DNA from: Hirudo medicinalis
Lineage: Eukaryota > Annelida > Clitellata > Hirudinida > Hirudinidae
Direction: 5' to 3'
NCBI GenBank assembly: GCA_011800805.1
Contig: MPNW01000233.1
Span: 84,034 to 112,008, forward strand
DNA length: 27,975 nt
Shown here one piece after another: positions 23,289 through 27,975 of this stretch; position 1 is the first letter of the stretch, and every line of letters starts with the position of its first letter. The translations under genes were made by a program, and so were the position numbers. The notes under the pieces were generated by a model. The model had not been told where the DNA came from. It was given only the letters and a program-made list of their open reading frames with translations, and did no database searches.

Positions 23289-26200
23289 CATTAATTACAA
23301 CATTACAAATTACAACATTATCATCATTATCATTGTCATCACTAAAGTCTAAATTCTTAAGCTTAAATCCCCGATCGTTCACCAGTTCTTGCTTCTGTTC
23401 AGCAGTGTTCGTCAGGGACTCGGTCTTGAGTTCAAATTGAATCTCATTGAGGTTCACAATCAACGGCTGCCTCACGACGACAGCATCTACCGGAATCCTG
23501 AGAGGCTCCATGACAAAGTTCTGAAGCACCAGCGACTTCTTGGCGGTCTGGATGCGAAACGAAGGGAAGACGGAGTCCTGGAAGCTCCCGAGATCGACTT
23601 GTCGCGAGATCTGAAAGGTCGAAGTGTTCTTCCTCATGTGCTTCATGAAGCTTTTGCCTCTCACTGGCTTTCCAGTCAGAAGGTTCTCGAGACTCATGGT
23701 CAGGATGAAGCTGGTCGATAATATCTGGCAAATGGGATATCGATTCGTGATGAAATATTGTAGCAGCTAAATCAATGATATTGATTTGAAATTATATGTT
23801 AAGGAGAATCAATTAAATAAGGAAATACTTAATGAGCTCGTAATTAAAATAATTAAGTGTGGAATAATAAGTATTAAGTAATTAATTATTTTATTTTATT
23901 TTAGGAACATCGAGCACAATCAAAAAAATCTAAAACACAAAGATAACTGAAATGCAACTTAATTATGTAAGGGAAGTTGATTTATCAATTAAGTGATTGG
24001 TTAATATATTAATTGATTGGTTAACTGATCAATTACATTTTTAGGTGAATACTCCAGAGTCCCATGAACTTTTTCCTTGCCTGCCACTTTGATCATGTGG
24101 AATCCTACTGTTTTAACTGGTAAGTAAATAATACTTGCAAATAAATATTGTATTAATGATATAATAACATTATTATTATATTCATTACATTTTTTTTTTT
24201 ATCACCAAAATTGAAGATCGCAATAAATACAAAAAATAGTGAAATAAATGCTTTCATAAGAATTGTTTTAATTAAATAAATGACCTTGTGACCTTTCAAA
24301 AGTTAACTCAAAAGTTCTCCTCACCGAACAAAGTCTTGCGCTCCACGTCGCCGTCGGACTTGATTTTGAAGTCGTTCTGTCCTTTCAAGTTGAAGCCGAC
24401 GATGGCTTTCGAGTTGCCCTGGAGTGACCGACGAGTGCACAAATTCGAGTTATTTTTGTAGGCCGATCGTCTCGCGTCATTAATTTTGCGTGTTTTTTAA
24501 TTATGAATAAATAAACAAGACCAAATGAATTAATGTGTATCTATCAAAGTTACACTGATGCACATGTTGCACAAGCTGGTTAAAGAAGGCAAACAACAAA
24601 TCTATCGATCGTTCGAAACACATGATCAGAGTAATTTGAATTGTTACATTCTTACTTTAATAAATTCATTGCAATTCACCTGGTGAATGCAAGCAGAATG
24701 CAGTAAGAAATGCTTTTAAAACTGGCAAACATTCCACTAACATTGTTGGTCAATGTGAAGGGAATGACTGACGTTGTGTTGCAGTAAACCTGACCGAATT
24801 TGAAATGCGTCTGCAGCGAACAAATATTTATTTAACGTAATCTAAATCAATTCCAGAGGTTCATTTCTTGTCTACTGAGAGATTAAAGATGCATTGTCGA
24901 CCGTCGGTTGAGGTTAAAGTTCATTTAAAATCATCAAAGCATTATTTTGTCACCCTTGTGAATACAAAAACACGAAATACCAAATAACTCGATCACTCGA
25001 GCATCGAACGACTCACCACGTCCAGGACGACGTTCGGAATCTCGACGTTCGAAATTATTCTCAGCTCCAAGTCCTTGCCGGCCTTCAAGTCGATGAAGAT
25101 GGAGATGTCGAACCAGACGAGTTTCTTGGGGAGGTACTGAATGGAAATCATCTCCACTCCGCCGGGGGGCACCATGCCGACAGGTGGTCCGACCTTCAGC
25201 TCTAACAGCGGCTCTGGGTCCTGGATCTGAGAGGAGAGGAACGATTTTATTTGATAATAATTAAGATAATGATCACGGTAATGATATTGATATTGATAGT
25301 GATAATGATTATGATATTGGCAATAATAATAATAATAATAATAACAGCAACAATAATAACTATAATAACAATATTGATAGTAACAACAATAACAATAAAA
25401 ATAATAATAATAAATGATGATGATGATGATGATGACGATGACGATGACGATGATGATGATAAAGATAATGACAATTGTTGATGTTGGGAATTATATATGA
25501 AAGTTTTTAAACATACAGTTTGACCTCACAGTATAAAGTGCAAAGACAGACTTAATTATCAATAATAATAATACTCATTATAAATCTAAATTATCATCTA
25601 AATTAATTTGATGTTTGTTTTTCCTGTTCGACTGAAAAATGTGTCAAGCCACATCGTAGTAATGATCCTCGAACCCTGTAATAAGCGGGATGCATCCCGT
25701 TGTTTTTCAGCAACGCGTGAAGAACGACCTGCTCCTTCAGAGTTGCGTCTTTCAAGATGATTTTCGGGGTCAGGAAGGACACTCTCGGTTTTTCTAACTG
25801 CAGAAGCACGTAGGGTTCGGATGAAAAACAAAAATTTCTCTAATTTAGTGGAGGTCGCAGATTGCAGGCATTCGGCGGTCATTCGTCGGTAAGCAATTCG
25901 CCTGCAATTCGTCCGTCGAACAATTCACCGCTCACCTCGACATAGCAACTCAGAATGGAGGGGGATCCGGTTTTGACGTCGAGCATCAAATTGAAATGAA
26001 ACGACTTCAGAGCCACGGGATTGCAACAAACCTCGCATTGCAAGACTCCGTACGGGGATATCGAGCCTACGACAATCAATTTCACAAAGTTAAGAGCAAC
26101 GATCGATCAATTACGATAACGACGGACGGCAACTCTTAAGAATGCTTTTTCGCTTAACGTCCGAATAACAATTAATTTTTAAATGCCCAATAATCCCAAC

Positions 26201-26851
26201 TTGGGGTGCCAAGCAGCTGACTGCTTAAAACAGTAAATTACAATCCACAAATTAATGACTAGGAAAAATGATTTAAACTCCTCAAAAGATGAATTAAAAC
26301 CCGACCTTTCATGGGGGTGACGAACACCGAGGGTTCCTCGACGGGGACGTCTTGAACGAGACCCAAGATGCCCCACTTGAAGGAGGCCCTGTTGTTCAGA
26401 GGGTTCGAGATGGTCACGTAGCCCCTGATGACTGAACAGAAATCAATGATTTTAAAGCTAAGTTAGGCGGAGTACTTAAAATTTATTTGCAAATTATTTG
26501 GTTCAACTGAAAAAAAAAGATTTAATAATTGGAATAGAGTAATGAGAAGCAGACATAAGCAATTCATCTTGTGTATTACAAATAGGTGATATTATGACTC
26601 ATGATGGATTAATTAACCAGCCTTATGACCTAAAGGACTGAGTAAATCATCTGAAATTGTAAAATCAACCACAGCAACAACAACATCATCAACAACAACA
26701 ATATCATCAACAAAAACAACAACATCATCAACAACAACAACAGCATTAATAACAACGACAGCATCATCAACAACAACAACATCATCAACAAAAACAACAA
26801 CATCATCAACAACAACAACAGCATCAACAACAACAACAACATCAACCACAG

Positions 26852-26883
<32 letters not shown>

Positions 26884-27839
26884 TCAACAACAACAACAGC
26901 ATTAATAACAACGACAAGAACATTAAGAACCACTGACTTAAGAACTGACTTACATTTGTCAGTGGGCAGTGAATTTCTCTGCTTGAGTTCAAGGGTCACT
27001 GAGGACAATTCAAGAGCAGCCAGACAGCTGAATGCAGTCACGATGACGTAACCAACAGGCTCCCCATTTATTTTATAAGGCAAAGCACTGGAGGAACAAA
27101 TAATAATCTGGTACAATTGCCCTCATCGTCGTCTTCGTATTTATCATCGCCATTAACAATATCATCATCCTCATCATCATTAATTATTAAACAAATTATC
27201 ATCATCCCAATTCCATTTACAACGAATCTTAATTGGCCATCGTCGTCTTCATCGCCGTCACCATGTCAGTGTTAAAAAATGGAGCCATGAAATCTGACAA
27301 TGGTGCAAGTTAGCATGTCGACAGAGGCAGAGGGTCGTGCTATTGCGCGCGAAGGTGAACTCGGCAGTTCGGTCAGATGACCTTCGCAAACTCGAACTGC
27401 ATCGCCATGCAGTGCACATGCGTGCACGAGGCACTCCAACGTTGCAAATGCAAACACAAATACAAACACAAAATCACTGCTGGCTCACTTGAAATACTTT
27501 CCCAGCTCTCGAGGCCTCAAAACAATGTTGACGTCCACAACAGACTTCGGTGGCACGACTTGCCTCACATTTCTAGACTCTGACAATTCAGGGCTCAGAG
27601 TCTGCCAGTAAAGGTTTTTATAAAACAATATTAAATATTTTTAAAATAATGTCAAACATACTAAGAAAAATAACGATAATGATGATGATGATGTAATAAT
27701 AATAAAAACAATTAAGTATAATATCGAAGGCTGACCTCAAACTCGACAAGGATGTACCTGTCGAGGTTGTTGGAGACGTTCACGACTCCCTCGACGGGGT
27801 GCTCGGTGCACACGATTTCAAAGTCCAGCACCCCTGGTT
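5843..27839 (-). CDS. CFAP47: Cilia- and flagella-associated protein 47 (CFAP47-like), 44 exons traced, 5' end beyond window
   Basis: A giant multi-exon gene. I traced 44 exons totalling about 8,584 nt (about 2,860 codons). Donor and acceptor phases agree at almost every junction, which strongly supports one gene. The architecture is repeated ASH/MSP-like beta-sandwich domains (motifs such as ISNPLNNRASFKW, GEFWYKL and ITNPRGGCWRY), then one CH domain at 16154-17949, then further ASH-like domains to a C-terminus at TAA 5843-5845. This order matches CFAP47 (CHDC2). About 1,500 residues follow the CH start, as in the human protein of about 3,200 residues. Known role: a component of the central apparatus of motile axonemes; loss in men gives sperm flagellar defects. 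One exon (9835-9993) has an apparent one-base frameshift. Exons are listed by block below, numbered from the last exon (E1). HYDIN and CFAP65 also carry ASH repeats but lack this CH arrangement and exon content. Confidence 0.88.
6836..9234 (-). CDS. CFAP47: CFAP47 exons E3-E8, ASH-like domains
   Basis: E3 6836-6997, E4 7228-7375, E5 7562-7957, E6 8312-8480, E7 8670-8910, E8 9040-9234. All junction phases agree. E3 carries ITNPRGGCWRYRLLFEA, E6 IGIWEFEIS and LPEPQEPIELVC, and E8 KTGEFWYKLVI followed by GNYHVGQVVLRNP. These are the recurring strand motifs of ASH/MSP-like domains. E7 contains a cluster of eight cysteines (DCGADCCCACCCECGRH) that is unusual for this family. The intron 7958-8311 contains a 29-bp direct repeat. 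Other introns here are short and AT-rich with nothing seen. Confidence 0.83.
8229..8309. repeat. 29-bp direct repeat, two copies
   Basis: An identical 29-bp block starting TTAGAAAATATTG occurs at 8229-8257 and 8281-8309, 23 bases apart. It lies in a CFAP47 intron, with the second copy ending next to the E6 donor. Confidence 0.9.
9507..11965 (-). CDS. CFAP47: CFAP47 exons E9-E15, ASH-like domains, one exon frameshifted
   Basis: E9 9507-9685, E10 9835-9993, E11 10300-10448, E12 10595-10639 (15 codons, the smallest), E13 10837-10926, E14 11292-11438, E15 11751-11965. Motifs are TTTEIEVSIGNPL (E9), VWYEVEINAVPG (E10), FKVFNPAM (E12), VSQDIPI joined to TNETTSEW (E15/E14), and GIYKCKIFMTN (E15). 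In E10 the acceptor (phase 2) sets a frame that reads DPESPVSEEERAVK, but the conserved VWYEVEI block and the phase-0 donor lie one base out of that frame. All other junctions in the block are consistent. Confidence 0.78.
9994..10299. other. CFAP47 intron, AT-rich
   Basis: A 306-bp intron with AAT/ATT-rich sequence (10080-10150) and no other feature seen. Confidence 0.5.
10460..10513. repeat. 33-bp-period repeat beside the E11 acceptor
   Basis: The 21-bp block starting TTTATTGGATG occurs at 10460-10480 and 10493-10513. Degenerate TTGATTGAA units extend down to 10441, so the repeat family reaches the E11 splice acceptor (10448). Confidence 0.8.
10690..10770. repeat. AAT/AAC trinucleotide microsatellite
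   Basis: (AAT)n changes into (AAC)n, interrupted by GTCGACGAC. It lies in the intron 10640-10836 and forms a T/G-rich tract on the coding strand. Frames across it (poly-Asn, poly-Leu) are artefacts. Confidence 0.9.
12102..12755. repeat. Degenerate minisatellite, TAATGATAATTAATGAA-like units
   Basis: About 650 bp of imperfect units mixing AATGATAATTAATG with AATAATGATAATT, spacing roughly 12 to 18 bases. It fills most of the 1,049-bp intron 11966-13014, the largest CFAP47 intron seen in the window. No gene in it. Confidence 0.8.
13015..14807 (-). CDS. CFAP47: CFAP47 exons E16-E20
   Basis: E16 13015-13135, E17 13198-13359, E18 13695-13825, E19 14338-14553, E20 14642-14807. E20 reads QEQELKIPVYNN, E19 LTLIFLPLAEKVHFC then LCYMVCGIAKPP, and E18 HWTCRVGQTIERVVYIPIVN; all fit ASH-like strands. 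Donors at E19 (GGGA/GTGAGT) and E18 (TAC/GTGAGG) are strong. The E17/E16 intron would be only 62 bp (13136-13197), and the E16 acceptor and donor are weak, so the E16 borders are the least certain. A 1-kb intron with a degenerate repeat lies between E16 and E15. Confidence 0.72.
14000..14098. repeat. Tandem repeat of about 37 bp, 2.7 copies
   Basis: Units beginning ATGAAATGGTAATGC or ATGAGGTGGTAATG start at 14000, 14037 and 14073 (37, 36 and about 26 bases), with few differences. They lie in the 512-bp intron 13826-14337. Confidence 0.85.
15155..15865 (-). CDS. CFAP47: CFAP47 exon E21, long exon just after the CH domain
   Basis: A 711-bp exon (237 codons, phase 0 at both ends). It starts IELTNPSSETLVYDAFLLG, the ASH strand pattern that follows the CH domain in CFAP47, and continues through a long Ser/Arg-rich, probably flexible stretch (KVNRRIYRGLSKLYDEG, then YSARPQFNLNNSNENQIYS). 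It returns to beta strands with FEILPNGRAVLYLCFKS and FNLEAHLRSLTLQ. The plus-strand frame over the same bases is a shadow. Confidence 0.85.
16154..17949 (-). CDS. CFAP47: CFAP47 exons E22-E25, calponin-homology domain
   Basis: E22 16154-16288, E23 16510-16626, E24 17323-17420, E25 17706-17949; phases agree throughout. E25 opens the CH domain with SLQERILLTWMECI. E24 has the hallmark NFDMDLSDGVILITLLYAH. E23 has LEEKLHNAMCIVRATRIINL, and E22 has FNPNPLSLLLFSAHLFFHLP followed by FRQ, which joins in phase to E21. A single CH domain flanked by ASH repeats is the diagnostic feature of CFAP47. Single CH domains may bind actin, microtubules or signalling partners; which applies here is unknown. The E25 donor (ATCT/GTTCAT) is weak but phase-correct. 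Confidence 0.9.
16627..17322. other. CFAP47 intron of 696 bp
   Basis: AT-rich. A plus-strand frame of 71 codons at 16744-16959 is hydrophobic and has no family resemblance; I do not regard it as a gene. Confidence 0.5.
18298..18462. repeat. Pentanucleotide repeat array, ATACG/ATATG/ACATG family (left block)
   Basis: A 5-bp periodic array of degenerate units (ATACG, ATGTG, ATACA, ACATG, ATATG). The period is plain in translation as recurring SYHIV-like peptides. It lies in the 1,045-bp intron 17950-18994. Confidence 0.85.
18559..18771 (+). pseudogene. Short open frame inside an intron, possible exon-like fragment
   Basis: A 70-codon plus-strand frame between two pentanucleotide arrays. Its second half (EERSYPGNNQYKGLL, then DYYISVVFTGNTTHLSLN) reads like an extracellular beta-sandwich segment rather than random AT-rich translation. 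There is no clear splice frame or partner. It could be a captured exon fragment or chance. Confidence 0.2.
18787..18966. repeat. Pentanucleotide repeat array (right block)
   Basis: The same 5-bp family as at 18298-18462 (GATAT, GATGT, GATAC, GACAT), ending about 30 bases from the E26 donor at 18994. Confidence 0.85.
18995..19734 (-). CDS. CFAP47: CFAP47 exons E26-E27, region before the CH domain
   Basis: E26 18995-19190 and E27 19534-19734, joined in phase 2 (donor ATATC/GTAAGT). E27 reads LEKNFFRDLFVRLTGG, and E26 reads PEYLLDADDYMVW and SLRSWLDVILQLVK. This helical linker preceding the CH domain is conserved in CFAP47. The E27 acceptor could instead lie further upstream in the same phase (after TTATTTTAG, near 19793), adding about 20 residues. 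The 343-bp intron 19191-19533 shows only poly(A) tracts. Confidence 0.84.
19936..20891 (-). CDS. CFAP47: CFAP47 exon E28, longest exon with Asn/Asp-rich insert
   Basis: A 956-bp exon (phase 0 in, phase 2 out), acceptor TATCTTTAG/AAGTTG. The start is acidic (LESFVDFDFDEGHSS). The middle is low complexity, rich in Asn, Asp and Lys (for example SNVDLDNNNKNEGTNDNNN), then EEEELVDPNRTADVDIDDD and a small Cys cluster CNNCNCSDTC. The end is conserved: FEHILITMERWVSLQGWADS matches the helix that precedes the CH linker in CFAP47. The insert is probably a disordered, lineage-specific expansion. The reverse-strand frame of 177 codons at 20281-20814 is a shadow. Confidence 0.85.
20935..21012. repeat. Perfect 39-bp tandem duplication
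   Basis: Two identical 39-bp copies (20935-20973 and 20974-21012) beginning GTCACGAATTTGAATG. They make up half of the 157-bp intron between E28 and E29. A diverged third start (GTGTCTTGAG) follows. Confidence 0.95.
21049..22919 (-). CDS. CFAP47: CFAP47 exons E29-E33
   Basis: E29 21049-21151, E30 21346-21469, E31 21702-21793, E32 22231-22429, E33 22583-22919; phases agree. E29 has LPVAGSCDNCLLS, a close match to the aDNC motif of CFAP47. E30 has LVLSFEEPISFSDFMHF. E31 supplies KTIRPITMRFMNSR through donor GAGAA/GTACGA. E32 has SLTLVHDEKPYLVIPVVGK and VVFQPIPLNTKC. E33 carries an acidic, Ser/Pro-rich insert (SKTSSESDPREFPDKDETS) between beta strands. Confidence 0.8.
21219..21290. repeat. (CATC)n tetranucleotide microsatellite
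   Basis: CATCCATCCATC units with a few CATT variants, in the intron between E29 and E30. The poly-His/Pro/Ser/Ile frames over it are artefacts. Confidence 0.9.
22114..22198. repeat. 11-bp tandem repeat, about 7 copies
   Basis: Units ATTATTTAAAT, ATTATTTAAAC, ATTATTGAAAC and ATTATTCAAAC follow one another with exact 11-bp spacing. They end about 30 bases from the E32 donor, in the intron 21794-22230. Confidence 0.85.
23043..23340. repeat. TTA/TTG microsatellite passing into a duplicated ATTACAACATTATCATC block
   Basis: About 190 bp of TTATTG units, then two copies of a block containing ACAACATTATCATCATTATC (around 23247-23270 and 23312-23335). The second copy overlaps the 3' end of exon E34, so the exon end may have been shaped by the repeat. 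Confidence 0.8.
23314..24810 (-). CDS. CFAP47: CFAP47 exons E34-E37
   Basis: E34 23314-23724, E35 24037-24107, E36 24325-24418, E37 24742-24810. E37 THFKFGQVYCNTTSVIPF joins in phase 0 to E36 GNSKAIVGFNLKGQNDF, then to E35 VHGTLEYSPKN and E34 ILSTSFILTMSLENLL. These are successive ASH strands. The E34 donor lies at the edge of a repeat with AAT/GTAATT and its exact position is uncertain. The introns 23725-24036 and 24419-24741 are AT-rich, with nothing else seen. Confidence 0.78.
25017..27839 (-). CDS. CFAP47: CFAP47 exons E38-E44, N-terminal-side ASH/MSP-like domains
   Basis: E38 25017-25226, E39 25633-25797, E40 25936-26066, E41 26306-26431, E42 26954-27087, E43 27489-27601, E44 27736-27839; all phases agree. 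Typical motifs are GYVTISNPLNNRASFKWGIL (E41), SPYGVLQCEV (E40), LKNNGMHPAYYRV (E39), PPGGVEMISIQYLPKK and EIPNVVLDV (E38), INGEPVGYVIV (E42), and GVVNVSNNLDRYILVEFE (E44). NP/NN turns followed by hydrophobic strands and a Pro-rich linker are the signature of MSP-like folds. Confidence 0.85.
25255..25470. repeat. GATATT/AAT/GAT microsatellite
   Basis: A compound array in the 406-bp intron 25227-25632: GATAATGAT hexamer-like units, (AAT)n, (AAC)n, then (GAT/GAC)n. No gene. Confidence 0.85.
26664..26928. repeat. CAA/CATCAA compound microsatellite with higher-order repeat
   Basis: CAACAACAT and CATCATCAACAA units. A longer block ending CAGCATTAATAACAACGACA occurs twice (near 26741-26760 and 26897-26916), showing higher-order duplication. 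It lies in the 522-bp intron 26432-26953; the poly-Val/Asp frames are artefacts. Confidence 0.9.
27088..27488. other. CFAP47 intron with short CAT and GTC-rich tracts
   Basis: A 401-bp intron with CATCATCCTCATCAT tracts (27130-27180) and a GC-richer part (27300-27440) that gives short frames in both directions without a splice context. No gene supported. Confidence 0.45.
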
Positions 27840-27927
27840 CTGCGACGATTCAATCTCCGCCAATCAATTTGTATTTCATTTCATTAACAATTCGTTGTGG
27901 ATTTAATTTTGACTTATTAATAATTTT

Positions 27928-27975
27928 TAGTTAAACATCTCGATGTCGGTCAAAGCCGAAGGGGAATCGGTCGTA
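27928..27975 (-). CDS. Possible partial upstream CFAP47 exon at the right edge
   Basis: The last 46 bases are GC-richer than the flanking intron and end at a possible donor GAGAT/GTTTAA. The two open frames give phases that do not match the phase-1 acceptor of E44, so the call is unresolved. It may be coding with a different donor, or not an exon. Confidence 0.25.

Noticed and set aside
26613..27116. 167-codon minus-strand frame with long Val/Asp runs
   Set aside because: Only the part at 26954-27087 is exon (E42); the rest is intronic CAA/CATCAA microsatellite.
5843..27839. CFAP47 locus as a pseudogene
   Set aside because: Apart from one suspect base, about 44 exons keep open frames and consistent splice phases.

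Overview
This is an AT-rich animal nuclear segment. Genes are split by short GT-AG introns (about 60 to 1,050 bp), polyadenylation signals lie close to stop codons, introns are full of trinucleotide and pentanucleotide repeats, and there is a decayed non-LTR retrotransposon. Nothing bacterial was seen. An invertebrate, perhaps a lophotrochozoan such as an annelid, fits the low GC content, the compact introns and the divergent GPCR. That placement is inference.

Layout, left to right. (1) 1-657, plus strand: the C-terminal end of an unidentified, low-complexity, basic-tailed protein, with a poly(A) signal at 780-785. (2) 1511-3132, minus strand: a complete two-exon class A (rhodopsin-like) GPCR of 397 residues, convergent with the first gene. 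(3) 3731-5400: a (TTA)n tract directly abutting the 3' end of a broken minus-strand retrotransposon. It carries the restriction-like-endonuclease signature of the R2/R4 group, and its TAA-repeat flank suggests the Dong/R4 type. (4) 5843-27839 and beyond the right edge, minus strand: most of a very large gene that I identify as CFAP47, the cilia and flagella associated protein with repeated ASH/MSP-like beta-sandwich domains and one calponin-homology (CH) domain. I traced 44 exons (about 8.58 kb, about 2,860 codons) whose splice phases agree at nearly every junction. About 300 to 400 N-terminal residues lie beyond the right edge.

The CFAP47 protein is expected to act in the central apparatus of motile axonemes, notably sperm flagella. 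The GPCR and the left-edge gene show no functional tie to it; the neighbourhood looks like ordinary gene adjacency. The main oddities are an apparent one-base frameshift inside one CFAP47 exon (9835-9993), two cysteine clusters and a long Asn/Asp-rich insert in CFAP47, the TAA-anchored retrotransposon, and several kinds of intronic tandem repeat. I did not find a convincing new biological system.
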